Assembly: GCF_905163445.1 (NCBI RefSeq)
Contig: NC_053191.1
Coordinates: forward strand, 496,001 to 560,000
DNA length: 64,000 bases
Reading direction: 5' to 3'
DNA from: Pararge aegeria
Lineage: Eukaryota > Arthropoda > Insecta > Lepidoptera > Nymphalidae
Shown here: positions 51,460-60,930 of the stretch, one piece after another
Layout: every line of letters begins with the position of its first letter
Position numbering within the stretch: position 1 is the first letter of the stretch
Position numbers and translations under genes: made by a program
Notes under the pieces: model-generated
What the model was told of the DNA's origin: nothing
What the model saw: the letters and a program-made list of their open reading frames with translations, nothing else
Databases searched by the model: none

Positions 51460-52116
51460 GTTTAAAATGATATAGGTACTACTGAGGTGATCCATTTCGT
51501 CATCAATTCAGGAGTTGATGAGGATCCCCCTATAAGATCCTGACTTGGCGGCCCATGGGAATCGCAAGGAAATGCTCAATAAAGCAATGGACAGTGTGTG
51601 TTGAACTCTTTTAAATCAAATGAAACCAACAAATAATTATTGTGGTATTTGAGTATGATGATTTAAGATAAGCCATTAAGTTGTTCTTTTTAGTTTGTTA
51701 TTTAATTCCAAGTAAGTCCATATAAAAGAACGAGTAGAGTATGATGCAATAAAATACCTCATTCACCTTAAAAGCCCATAAAGCTATGCTATTAGTGCAC
51801 AATGGACTAACACAACTTTTCTTTATTCTCTGTATATGTACATACATTCCTCGCCATTATAATAATCATCGTAGAAGCATCCAACGCTTCCGGAGCTACG
51901 TGCGCTGACAAACAGACACACGGAGTGTTTATCTGCAGCGGCGCCGCGAGGTATTTTATGAACGACCCATTTCGTAAGATAAACTTATTTATAGAGCTGA
52001 TAAATAATTATATAGTGATAATGGTGAATGGAACTTTGTCTTGGTAAGGAGCTAGTTGTTCTAGATAATATATTTGTCTTTTACTGAACTTTATCTTGTC
52101 TATATTATATAAATAA
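51460..52116. other. No recognised feature
   Basis: A GC-richer patch at 51885-51955 (CTGCAGCGGCGCCGCGAGG) stands out from AT-rich flanks. No gene or repeat named. Confidence 0.3.
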
Positions 52117-52285
52117 ATGCGGTGATAACCTAGTAGTTAAGATTTCGGCATCCCCTGCAGGACAGAGCGAGTTTGAACCCCGGTGTGCACCTCTAATTTC
52201 CGGACTTATGTGTTATTAAATATCTCCTGCTTGAATGGTGAAGGAATATTTGCAAGCCCGAGAGTTCTCCATAAGTTCTCAAAAA
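52117..52285 (+). mobile_element. SINE-B, 5' part
   Basis: ATGCGGTGATAACCTAGTAG, GCGAGTTTGAACCCCGGTGT, GCACCTCTAATTTCCGGACT, GAATGGTGAAGGAATATTTG, GAGAGTTCTCCATAAGTTCT. The body beyond is missing. Confidence 0.75.
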
Positions 52286-52381
52286 AGTCTGCTAATTTAC
52301 TAAGTAGGTTTACAGTAATACTCCATAAAATATCTTGTCTTGGTCGCTTTTAAATTTTGCTTAAAACCACAATTTTAAAAT

Positions 52382-52511
52382 CATCACCATCTTATCAACC
52401 CATTAACGTCTTCACCACGCTTGCCTAGTGCGGATTGGTGGACTCCACACGCCTTTGTGAATATAATGGAGAACACAGGCGTGCAGGTTTCCTCACGATG
52501 CATTCCTTCAC
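52382..52511 (-). mobile_element. SINE-B, 3' part
   Basis: Minus strand: GAAGGAATGCATCGTGAGGA, AACCTGCACGCCTGTGTTCT, GGCGTGTGGAGTCCACCAAT, and a shortened end. Confidence 0.75.
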
Positions 52512-52535
52512 TTCATCCACATTTTAAAATTCATC

Positions 52536-52840
52536 ATCATCAGATCAACCAACCAATTATTGGCCCACTACAGAGCACGGGTCTCCTCCCACAATGAGAA
52601 GGGGTTAAGGCCGTAGCCCACCACGCTGGCCCAGTGCGGATGGTGGACTCCACACACCTTTGAGAACATTATGTAGCATGTGTATACATAACTCTCAGGC
52701 ATGCAGGTTTCCTTACGATGTTTTTTATTGACATCACTGTTGAAGCAAGTGATTTTTGAATTACTTATACGTGCTGGGATTCGAACTTGGCCCGTTGAAA
52801 GAGGAGTCGAGCTCCTACCCACTGAGCTATCACTGCTTCA
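52536..52840 (-). mobile_element. SINE-B, full length
   Basis: Minus strand: GAAGCAGTGATAGCTCAGTG, GGGCCAAGTTCGAATCCCAG, AATCACTTGCTTCAACAGTG, GTAAGGAAACCTGCATGCCT, TGGGCCAGCGTGGTGGGCTA, AACCCCTTCTCATTGTGGGA, and a GATGATGATGA tail. A 15-base insert (TATGTATACACATGC) sits in the TTATGTA...ACATAATG block. Pol III boxes are intact. Confidence 0.9.
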
Positions 52841-53152
52841 GCTTCTAGAACTAATACGCGTTAATTTAAATATTAAATCTAGAATACAACTATATTTTAC
52901 TTATTATTCATTGGGTTTATCGTCGTGTGACTTTCTTTATCCAATTATAAACTGTTTAAAATTTAACGAGCGTCGCAGACGACGACGGTCACTAAACCGA
53001 CCGAATTAGTGACGCAGAGGGTAGTAACCCAGGGCTGACGCCACTCGAAACATAATTCGATGCAAGTTTAATGCAATGATGGTACGTCTTAAACAGTTTG
53101 GCACAGAAACACCACTTTGAAGTAGAACTTTCTATAACACGTGTAATATTAA
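52841..53152. other. No recognised feature
   Basis: 52970-53045 is GC-richer (GAGCGTCGCAGACGACGACG), with a GTCACTA...TAGTGAC inverted pair. Not identified. Confidence 0.3.
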
Positions 53153-53192
53153 CATTACGGTGTAATTATAGGCACGTGAGGCTTAACATGTG
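53153..53192 (-). repeat. Dispersed repeat E fragment
   Basis: TACGGTGTAATTATAGGCAC then GTGAGGCTTAACATGT, cut by the SINE-A that follows. The order matches the reverse of the 16246 orientation. Confidence 0.5.
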
Positions 53193-53193
53193 T

Positions 53194-53315
53194 TTGACGG
53201 CCGATTGGCGCAGTGGGCAGCGACCCTGCTCTCTGAGTCCAAGGCTGTGGGGTCGATTCCTACAACTGGCAAATGTTTGTGTGATGAACATGAATGTTTT
53301 TCAGTATCTGGGTGT
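53194..53315 (+). mobile_element. SINE-A head, joined to LINE-D
   Basis: GACGGCCGATTGGCGCAGTG, GGCAGCGACCCTGCTCTCTG, AGTCCAAGGCTGTGGGGTCG, ATGAATGTTTTTCAGTATCT, GGGTGTT. It stops abruptly at the LINE-D tail. Confidence 0.85.
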
Positions 53316-53317
53316 TC

Positions 53318-53428
53318 AAAAAATTCAAAATTCATTTATTTCAAGTAGGCCTAATACAAGCACTTTTGAAACGTCAAGTCTGTCCGTGTGTAGTGACTCT
53401 TCCACCGGTTCGGAAGGCAGATTTTTAT
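53318..53428 (-). mobile_element. LINE-D tail fragment
   Basis: Minus strand: TCTGCCTTCCGAACCGGTGG, AAGAGTCACTACACACGGAC, AGACTTGACGTTTCAAAAGT, AGGCCTACTTGAAATAAATG, AATTTTGAATTTTTTG. Confidence 0.85.
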
Positions 53429-53548
53429 ATATTGTTTATATATTTAGTTCAACTATTTGTTTCAAACAAGTTATAATCCAAAAAATTGATTAAATAGAGT
53501 ATATATGCGTGTATATGTCAAGTACGTGGTAGTGTGTGTAAAGGTTTT

Positions 53549-53840
53549 GAAGTTATACTTCTTTAGCGGCGTTAGGAAAAAATTATGGGAGTGAAATTAT
53601 ACGATGTAACGAAATGCGCGCACATGGTTACACGATTTTAACGGGATGAAGGTAGTTGCGAAATCGAGTGAGAGGGGAATACATCGTCAGCCAGCTCACT
53701 TTTTACTATGCGCGCGCACAACGTCACAAAAAACCGGCACCCTGAATTTAGCTATAAGGTTTGACATTGTAATTAGAATAAGGCGTAAGATAACATTTTT
53801 GAAAACATTTTTATCTTGTTACGCCAAGAAGTATAACTTT
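53549..53840 (+). mobile_element. MITE-2, complete short copy
   Basis: Starts GAAGTTATACTTCTTTAGCG and ends GCCAAGAAGTATAACTTT. Interior AATTATACGATGTAACGAAA, GATGAAGGTAGTTGCGAAAT, ACTATGCGCGCGCACAACGT, TTTTTATCTTGTTACGCC. 292 bases, no coding. Confidence 0.85.
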
Positions 53841-54026
53841 TAACGTGTGTACATAAGTACACACACGGTTTTTTAAACGGTTTTATTTAGCTCACCCCGT
53901 TTGTTTTATTTATTATTCTTGGGTCCAATTTAGTAATTCAAATTTCACCCTCTTCCTGTCAACCGATTAATCTGAAATTTTTTTTTGGTGACAATACAAT
54001 TATGTTTATTCATTATCATTATAAAT

Positions 54027-54900
54027 TCAAGATGGCCGCCGCTACAAAATGGCGGATAATTTTTGTTTTATTAATCCCATCAATATGGGTATCAAATGAA
54101 AAGGCTCAACAAGCAGAATACAATATACTATAAAAAATTGAAATACAAGATGGCGGCCGCTACAAAATGGCGGATAACGTAGGTTTTATCAATCCCATCA
54201 ATATGGGTATCAAATGAAAGGGCTCAACAAGCAGAATACAATATACTATAAAAAATTGAAATACAAGATGGCGGCCGCTACAAAATGGCGGATAACGTAG
54301 GTTTTATCAATCCCATCAATATGGGTATCAAATGAAAGGGCTCAACAAGCAGAATACAATATACTATAAAAAATTGAAATACAAGATGGCGGCCGCTACA
54401 AAATGGCGGATAACGTAGGTTTTATCAATCCCATCAATATGGGTATCAAATGAAAGGGCTCAACAAGCAGAATACAATATACTATAAAAAATTGAAATAC
54501 AAGATGGCGGCCGCTACAAAATGGCGGATAACGTAGGTTTTATCGATCCCATCAATATGGGTATCAAATGAAAGTGCTCAACCAGTATAATACAATGTAC
54601 TATAAAAAATTAAAATCCAAGATGGCGGCCTCTACAAAATGGCGGATAACTTAGGTTTTATCAATCCCATCAACATGGGTATCAAATGAAAGGTCTCAAC
54701 AAGTAGAATACAATTTACTATGCAAAATTGAAATCTAAGATGGCCGCCGCTACCAAATGGCTGATAACAATTTTTTATCAATCCCACCAATATGGGTATC
54801 AAATAAAAGGGCTTGACAAGAAGAATACAGTGCACTATACAACCTCAATATTTAAGATGGGCGCAGCCACCAAATGGCGTATAATAATAAGATTTAAATT
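54027..54900 (+). repeat. 118-bp minisatellite, about 7.4 units
   Basis: The word AAGATGG starts a unit at 54029 and recurs so that its T falls at 54033, 54151, 54269, 54387, 54505, 54623, 54741 and 54858: spacing 118 throughout except a final 117. Units from 54151 to about 54540 look identical or nearly so; the outer units are diverged. Each unit carries AAGATGGCGGC (or AAGATGGCCGC) and, 18 bases on, AAAATGGCGGA. The first matches the YY1/Pho consensus AAnATGGCGGC. 118 is not a multiple of three, so it is not a protein repeat. Confidence 0.95.
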
Positions 54901-54948
54901 TAGAAATTGAATCTGTAATTTAGGTATCTGATTAATAAAGCCTGAATC

Positions 54949-55112
54949 CACCACCCAAGTCAAGATTTTGTATCGTGTTGAGGACTGTGTGGCGTTAGGG
55001 TGGCTAAAAATGATACGTCGTTAGCAGTACACCACCCAAGTTAAGGTGAAAGGTTAAAACGCGCCGAGAACTGTATGGCATTAGGGATAAAAATGATATG
55101 TCGTTAGCGTTT
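54949..55112 (+). repeat. Two-copy 81-bp tandem, diverged
   Basis: CCACCCAAGT...GTGGCGTTAGGG...AAAAATGATACGTCGTTAGC (from 54951) is repeated from 55032 with CCACCCAAGT...ATGGCATTAGGG...AAAAATGATATGTCGTTAGC. Confidence 0.8.
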
Positions 55113-55266
55113 TCCCCTCAAGACTCAGGCGCATCTTGTTGTACATAGCCTTGCCCCTTTATTAGACCTCTGGGGGGGTCGACTGTTTAAATGTCCATTA
55201 CTCGTGGGAACAAAATGGTAAAAAAAATATAAATAACGGGCAAGAAACCTTGCAATAATGAAGCAC

Positions 55267-55322
55267 TAGTTTTTATTTCGCATTCTGTTTAATTCATTAA
55301 ACAGAATGCGAAATAAAAACTA
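55267..55322. repeat. 56-bp palindrome, perfect 27-bp arms
   Basis: Arms 55267-55293 and 55296-55322 are exact reverse complements around TC. The arm contains TTTTTATTTCGCATTCTG. It would form a cruciform or a tight RNA hairpin. Confidence 0.95.
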
Positions 55323-55336
55323 AAAAGTAGAAAATG

Positions 55337-56106
55337 AAAATAAAAAATAGGTAAAAAAACTTTTTAAGTTAAACGGTTTTATGTTAAACATACATTGCAA
55401 AGTTTAAGATAAATGTACTAAAAACCAAAAAATAATAAAATAGATACAGTCGTGGGAATTATAAACATATGCATAGACTAGACTAAAATAAAACCGTGGG
55501 GCACGTCAATTGTCTACAATCGTTGATTAAAATGATTGTTTTGTAATGTTACACTATAATTAGGCAGTTGTTCAAGCGACAACGATGGACGTGTGATAAG
55601 TAGGGCTAGAATGTGGAAACAAGCTAGCAAGCTCGATTATAAGCGAGTTTTAGGGTTTCATAGTGGTGAGCGAGTAGTACTTTTATCATATGTTTTGTCG
55701 ATTAAAGACAAACTACGAGCAGTGAAACGATTCCTCGCCAGCCAGCAGTGTGAATGTCCAACGATAAACTAGTTGAATCATCTCTTTTATTTACATGGAG
55801 TGTATAACTATTGGAATTTCCATGAGCAAGAAAATAGTAAGTAATTTCCTCACCGTCTGCGGGCCAACTGCCTATTTTAACGACGAATTAAACGATTCTT
55901 CTATCGCACATTAAGTCGATAATTTGTAGACAATTGACGTGCCCCACGGTTTTATTTTAGTCTAGTCTATGCATATGTTTATAATTCCCACGACTGTATC
56001 TATTTTATTATTTTTTGGTTTTTAGTACATTTATCTTAAACTTTGCAATGTATGTTTAACATAAAACCGTTTAACTTAAAAAGTTTTTTTACCTATTTTT
56101 TATTTT
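55337..56106. mobile_element. 770-bp element with identical 183-bp inverted arms
   Basis: Arms 55337-55519 and 55924-56106 are reverse complements with no mismatch that I can find by eye (for example GGGGCACGTCAATTGTCTAC and GTAGACAATTGACGTGCCCC). The 404-base centre (55520-55923) has no recognisable frame; it includes TAAGTAGGGCTAGAATG and GAAACGATTCCTCGCCAGCC. No target duplication is evident. Perfect arms mean a recent insertion, recent conversion, or a folded-back duplication. Transcription would yield a 183-bp double-stranded RNA. Confidence 0.9.
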
Positions 56107-56654
56107 GTTTGTAAAAATACCAATCACTTCACAATTTTTCGTTAATCGGCTTTTGCAATAATTCAGCTGTGCCATACTTTTTTTCCACCCCACCTTATTG
56201 AGGCAGCCAAAACAAAGAAAAATACACATGAAATTCGGTCCAGCCATTATCGAGGTTTGTTACGTTCGCCAGCCCTGTAGTGCAAGCTGGGGGAGCTTTT
56301 GTAACATGTGTGTACACGTGCACTTATTCAAAGAATAAAGCTTTTACATCGTCATTCAAATTTAACGCCTATAGTTCAAGTTTTAAGGTCAACTTTTGCC
56401 TGAAGTTTGCATTTATTTTTAGATGAATAGTTACGCAGTTAAGTTCTAATTCCATTCTCCGTGGAATAAAGCACAAAGTTGTATTGAAGTCGTCGCAATG
56501 TGTTATTATGTATTTGTTTTTATCTTTAACGGCCTAGGGGATGCGGGAATGGAATTAAAATTTATAGATGCAATAACTTTTTGTTTGTACCGTTGTACTT
56601 ACTAGGAATTAAAAATCTGTTTTAGATTAAACAAGTGCACTTCTTTAATATAAG
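56107..56654. other. No recognised feature
   Basis: GGTCCAGCCATTATCGAGGT near 56240 is a common repeat word in insects. No gene or repeat is assigned. Confidence 0.3.
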
Positions 56655-56723
56655 ATTTATTGAAGAAATTATAAATTCAACCGCACAGATTTTTCAGAAT
56701 TTTTCTGATTATAGCTTAATTTT
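56655..56723 (+). mobile_element. Penelope-like repeat fragment
   Basis: TTTATTGAAGAAATTATAAA, TTCAACCGCACAGAT and TTATAGCTTAATTTTA correspond to the arm of the PLE copies. Confidence 0.5.
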
Positions 56724-56730
56724 ATATACA

Positions 56731-56934
56731 GCCACGTGCATAGAGGGTATGCATAAGATATGCTGATGATATAAAATGAAGATATTCTCCAGTACGAGTT
56801 AAAAAAAACTTAAGGAGAGGCTATGTAAGAGTTATAAATAGCCTACCATTAAGTATTTATAACTCTTACTGGAGATTTTCTTCATTTTATATCATCTGCA
56901 TACCCTGTGCATACAGGGGTATGCACGCCACAGT
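56731..56934. mobile_element. Hairpin MITE (GTGGCGTGCATAGAGGGTATGC), copy 2
   Basis: GCCACGTGCATAGAGGGTAT, GATGATATAAAATGAAGATA, TTCTCCAGTACGAGTTA pair with TAACTCTTACTGGAGATTTT, CTTCATTTTATATCATCTGC, ATACCCTGTGCAT. The right terminus continues ACAGGGGTATGCACGCCAC. Better preserved than the 48236 copy. Confidence 0.8.
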
Positions 56935-56969
56935 AACCACTTTATAATTGTATAATAATAATATTAATA

Positions 56970-57158
56970 TCTAAATACTTGGACCTTGCTCACGAAATTA
57001 CCGCCATGTGGAATATTGAGTCGACCGTTATTGTCCCGATCGTCGTTTCAGTCAATGGTCTTCTTGCGAAAAGCTTCGACCAACATCTTAAGATACAGAA
57101 GGCAGTAGTCCTTGAAACGGCGCGTATTGTGGGGAGGTTCCTCACTCTGGAGCCCTGA
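56970..57158 (+). pseudogene. Non-LTR retrotransposon ORF C-terminus
   Basis: The frame is open to TGA (57156-57158): SKYLDLAHEITAMWNIESTV, IVPIVVSVNGLLAKSFDQHL, KIQKAVVLETARIVGRFLTL, EP. I recognise this as the end of a widespread lepidopteran LINE reverse transcriptase. About a dozen residues that usually lie between DQHL and QKAV (a GGWIKG-type block) are missing, in frame. A T-rich 3' region follows. Confidence 0.8.
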
Positions 57159-57448
57159 CCGCCGGTTGCTTGGGCATTCAAAAGCCCGCCAAGCGGAGGG
57201 TGGATGTTTTTTTTTATAAATTTTTAATAATGTTTTTTTATTTTTTTGAAGCATTGTTAAAAATAAAAAATAAATTAAAAAGAATAAATGATAGAAATTA
57301 ATATTAATAATAAAGCTTTATTTACATTCCTCACAGTAAAGTATCTTACTGGCTAAATATAATAGAGTTAAATGACCTAATTTCTATTTATGATGTTTCC
57401 TTAGTTAAATAATATATTGCCCTAATTGTATTTTTACTATCTAATCTA
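57159..57448 (+). mobile_element. AT-rich 3' region of the preceding LINE
   Basis: Starts CGCCGGTTGCTTGGGCATTC, continues with GCCCGCCAAGCGGAGGGTGG, then long T and A/T runs. The true 3' boundary is not clear. Confidence 0.4.
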
Positions 57449-57585
57449 TTTATATAAAAATGTTGGTTTGTGTACGCTTCAAAAACTCAGAAGTTCTGCA
57501 CCGAACGAGCTGAAATTTTAGCATGATATATAGTCCGCATCAAGGATTGTTTTTATCTATTTTTTGCATCAGTCACATATCCTCG
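57449..57585 (+). mobile_element. Short Helitron-like element (GTTGGTTTGTGTACGCTTC type)
   Basis: TATATAAAAATGTTGGTTTG, TGTACGCTTCAAAAACTCAG, AAGTTCTGCACCGAACGAGC, TGAAATTTTAGCATGATATA, CAAGGATTGTTTTTATC. Sister of 16092-16236. Confidence 0.55.
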
Positions 57586-57590
57586 AGTCT

Positions 57591-58194
57591 TTATATCTAC
57601 CCAGACAGTGGAAAAACAAAAAATATTGTATATCCACAAATATATAGCCTACCGGGTCTCCTTTTCCAATCCATGGGATTCTTATATTTATCGAAAATCA
57701 AATAAACGAATAGGCATCGTTTTTGTGATGTAATACACTTCCGTCAAGGCAGGCCGATGTAAACAAAACATTTGAGTTTATCATCGCTGATAACTACCGG
57801 TTATCGTCTCGACTCCGATAGCTCTTCACGCGCAGTCGCTATGGCCGTGAGCTGATTTATAAAAGACTTAGTATAGACGTAGTATAACATTCGTAATAGT
57901 AGCATTTCTCTTAAAAAACTTCTATATCTATTTATATTACTTGTGTTAATCATGGACGTAAAATTGAAGAATAATTTAAGCCGCGTCAAACTTACTCAAA
58001 GACGTTAACTCCCCTCCCGAAATACTGCGTTCGTGCGATATAATTTTAAATTATATCCTTAACTATGACGTGTCTAAATAACGTGCTATAAAGGTCAAAG
58101 TTTATCAACTTAAGATTTCTTTTGTCATAAGAATTAAATACATTTAATTTTTAAATTATTTTTGTCGTAAAATTCCTTATTATGGTCTATTTAT
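57591..58194. other. No recognised feature
   Basis: GATAACTACCGGTTATC at about 57789 is a short palindrome. No gene or repeat named. Confidence 0.3.
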
Positions 58195-58325
58195 AATTTA
58201 ACGAATGTCGTTATCACCATCACTTCACAATAATGGGAACAATTATGTATGAACGCTTCATAAGTAGCTTCAGAAGTGCTTTCATGATCAAGAATATAGA
58301 ATTTAGAATTTTAGAATTTTGTAAA
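58195..58325 (+). mobile_element. LINE-1 tail fragment
   Basis: AATTTAACGAATGTCGTTAT, CACCATCACTTCACAATAAT, TATGAACGCTTCATAAGTAG and an AGAATTTTAGAATTTTG tail. Confidence 0.65.
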
Positions 58326-58489
58326 AGGTGTAAGACAAAGCGGACTTTTTTTTAGGTCCACTGAAGACATATATTTTAAGTCGATATAATACTATTTCAC
58401 TTTGAAACGGACGGTCAATTTAGTCAGTGCACGGGTATGAAGCAACTTTGTAGGGTTTTTTCTTTTAGGTTGCTTTACAAATGCAATTA

Positions 58490-58727
58490 CCTGCTTACAC
58501 TTCATAGCTAAATAATAATTTAAGTGAGAGATGGTGATAGGAAAAATACACCCTGGCTTAGTTTTTTGTGGGCTCTTTTTAAACCAGTCTTGGAACCCTC
58601 CTACCTTTGGTTTTAAGTTAACCAATGTTATCACCATCACCTCAGAATAATAATATATAAATGTATGAACGCTTCATAAGTGCCTGTGATAGGTCTAAAT
58701 TGAATCGAATTTTAATGAATTTCGGCT
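58490..58727 (+). mobile_element. LINE-1 3' UTR
   Basis: TAATTTAAGTGAGAGATGGT, GATAGGAAAAATACACCCTG, CTTAGTTTTTTGTGGGCTCT, TTGGAACCCTCCTACCTTTG, TGAACGCTTCATAAGTGCCT and an AATTTTAATGAATTT tail. A diverged subfamily shared with 59394-59500. Confidence 0.75.
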
Positions 58728-58926
58728 GGATTTTTTTTATGAAAATATGCCTTTTCTACTCTGAAAATGTCGCTTTCCAAAGATAAAGCTTTTTGGAAAT
58801 CCGTATAGCAGAACAGTTGTTCTCAAATTATGCTTCTCAGATGAAGAGGGACGTGTTGTTCGAAAGGTGACAGAAGTCCTTGAAGGTTAAATCCTAAAAT
58901 GAACTGTTCTTCCGGGGTGTATGTTA

Positions 58927-59357
58927 GTAGCTGTTGCCCGCGACTTTGTTTGATTTTGTTTTTTGATGTGGCGTTCAATTTTGTTGTAGTTCTTAAAAAA
59001 TTAAAGTATTCAGTATCGCTAAACCCTAATTGAGGGGTTTGCTGCTATCCGCCGAGAATATCTGTCCTCTAACTCCAATCACACTCAGATCTACACAAAG
59101 TTTGGACAAAATTAAACACATAATATAAACTTTATAGTACAAAAATAATTATTTAAATCGGTTATAATTTGTCGGAGTTTTCGAAGACTTTCATCCCCTC
59201 TCCCAAAGGAACTATGCTTAATATCGGGATAAAAAGTATCCTTTATTACTTCTAATACTTCCAAAAATATGTGTACTAAGTTTCACGAGGATCGGTTAAG
59301 TAGTTTTGCGTGTAAGCGTAACAAACAAAATTACATTGACATTTATAATATTAGTAT
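58927..59357 (-). mobile_element. LEP1-type Helitron, full length
   Basis: Minus strand ends GCGGGCAACAGCTAC (CTAG mutated to CTAC) then T, and starts with ATACTAATATTATAAATGTC behind a 17-base palindrome ATCCCTATGATAGGGAT (59356-59372). The interior matches the 5173 and 20924 copies. Confidence 0.8.
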
Positions 59358-59393
59358 CCCTATGATAGGGATTATATGTTATTATTATTGTAA

Positions 59394-59500
59394 GGCGATG
59401 GTGATAACATGCGTTAACTTTAAACTAAAGCTAGGAGGGTTCCAAACCTGGTTTAAAAAGAGCCCACAAAAAACTAAGCCAGGGTGCATATTTGCTATCA
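59394..59500 (-). mobile_element. LINE-1 UTR fragment, diverged subfamily
   Basis: GCGATGGTGATAACATGCGT, AAAGCTAGGAGGGTTCCAAA, CTGGTTTAAAAAGAGCCCAC, TAAGCCAGGGTGCATATTTG; opposite orientation to 58490. Confidence 0.7.
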
Positions 59501-59832
59501 AGGAGATTTATCTCCCATGGTGGTGTCTCTTGTTTTGTTTACCTGTTTCGCTAATAAAGGTCGTTGACCCTCGTCTCGCTATCTGATAAGGTCTGTGGAA
59601 CAGCGCGACCTCATTCCGCACCCCTTGATAAGGAAACTGTCTAATAAACGCTTATGTTGCATTAGTTTTTTATCTTGTATTAATTTGTGGGTAGATGCGC
59701 TATCTACCTAGCTATGTATGTGTGAAGTTTAGTGAAGGCAACGATTGTAAACACCATCTCGGATAACGTGAGAATCCTTTTGAGTTATAGAATGAATTGA
59801 GACTATCAGTGCCAGTTATTTTTTATTTCACT
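59501..59832. other. No recognised feature
   Basis: GGAGATTTATCTCC at 59502 is a small imperfect palindrome. No gene or repeat named. Confidence 0.3.
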
Positions 59833-60047
59833 ATAAGTTAGCCCTTGATTGCAATGATTCTTGTGGCAAGTGAAGATGCAGTTAAGATGGCAGCTGGCTA
59901 ACCTGTTAGGGATATTGCAGAAATTGTGCCCTTAATCGGTTTGTTCGCGACATCGTGACAAAACGGCTAATAGCTTGACGGCATGTCTTTGTCGGTAGAA
60001 TAGTAACTAGCCACGGCCGAAGCCATACCAGACCAGACCTGAGAAAA
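59833..60047 (-). mobile_element. SINE-C, body without head
   Basis: Minus strand: TCAGGTCTGGTCTGGTATGG, CTTCGGCCGTGGCTAGTTAC, GACAAAGACATGCCGTCAAG, CCGATTAAGGGCACAATTTC, TGCCATCTTAACTGCATCTT, GGGCTAACTTATAG. The Pol III head is absent. Confidence 0.75.
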
Positions 60048-60062
60048 TTCATCCTACTAATA

Positions 60063-60260
60063 TCCTACTAATATTATAAATGTGAAAGTGTGAGTGTTTG
60101 TTACTCAATCACAAAAAAACTGCTGTACGGATTTGGATGAAATTTAACATGCATGTAGCCTTGACATGGAAAAGAAAATAGGCTACCTTTTATCCCGATT
60201 CCTTAAGTAATTCCCGAAGGAAAATTAAAAATTGTTTGCGAGCTAAGCCGCGGGCAGACA
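60063..60260 (+). mobile_element. Small Helitron with duplicated start
   Basis: TCCTACTAATATTATAAATG at 60063; the preceding 11 bases (ATCCTACTAAT from 60051) repeat its start. It continues GGATGAAATTTAACATGCAT, ATAGGCTACCTTTTATCCCG and GCGAGCTAAGCCGCGGGCAG at the hairpin end. Confidence 0.65.
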
Positions 60261-60930
60261 GTTTTGAAATTTTGTATGCCACCAATCTCTCAAATAGTTC
60301 CCGTGTAGGATTAAAAATTGTTAACGAGCGAGGCTTTAGACCCAATTCTGAAGGCAACACAGAGGCTAGTATTAAATACAATCGCATATCCCATCCATTT
60401 ATAAGATCACAGCGCTTCTGCTGCGCCAGGAAGGTAGTCGAAATAAAACTTTGCTTATATACCTATAGTAGTTTATTTGGTTCTTAGTTCTAAAGTCACC
60501 TCTAGCCCGACCTATATACAGCGAGACAGACTCACACAAACCGTGCGCGCCGGATGTGGCGTCAAATTACCGATTTGTGCAGTTAGGATCGGACAAAGGA
60601 CCCGTTTATAAGGATGTGGCTCTTCATTTTTTCATTAAGTGACATTGATTTAAAAACCAAAGATAGTGGCAGGTTTAGGGCACTCTACAGTTATTCGAAT
60701 GTAGGTTTATCATACCCGAATTAAGAACAAATTTCAATGGAAAAAAGTATGTTAATCGTATGAATGAATGTTTAATGTACACCAAAAAGTAGTCAAAAAG
60801 ATAATAAATATAGAAAGATAGATAAATTCTTTATTGAACACAATTAAGGGACAAAGATAATAATTATTGGAAACAGTAATTCAAGAAATATATTAGAGCA
60901 AGAGGACACTTTAGTAATATCGTTAATATA
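60261..60930. other. No recognised feature
   Basis: A 83-codon plus frame (60236-60487) starts in the Helitron end; no motif. A GC-richer block is at 60535-60615. Nothing named. Confidence 0.3.

Noticed and set aside
52775..52840. tRNA-like minus-strand sequence with GTTCGAATCCCAGC
   Set aside because: Part of a full-length SINE-B; the acceptor and anticodon stems do not pair.
54027..54900. Regular spacing suggestive of a CRISPR array
   Set aside because: Units are contiguous 118-bp repeats without unique spacers, and the DNA is eukaryotic.
54632..54910. Open frames inside the 118-bp array that look like a repeated protein
   Set aside because: The unit length is not a multiple of three, so the frame shifts each unit; the apparent repeat peptides come from the DNA repeat.
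59341..59375. ATCCCTATGATAGGGAT as an independent operator-like palindrome
   Set aside because: It sits exactly at the LEP1 Helitron 5' end and shares its ATCCCTA start word, so it is better explained as part of that terminus.
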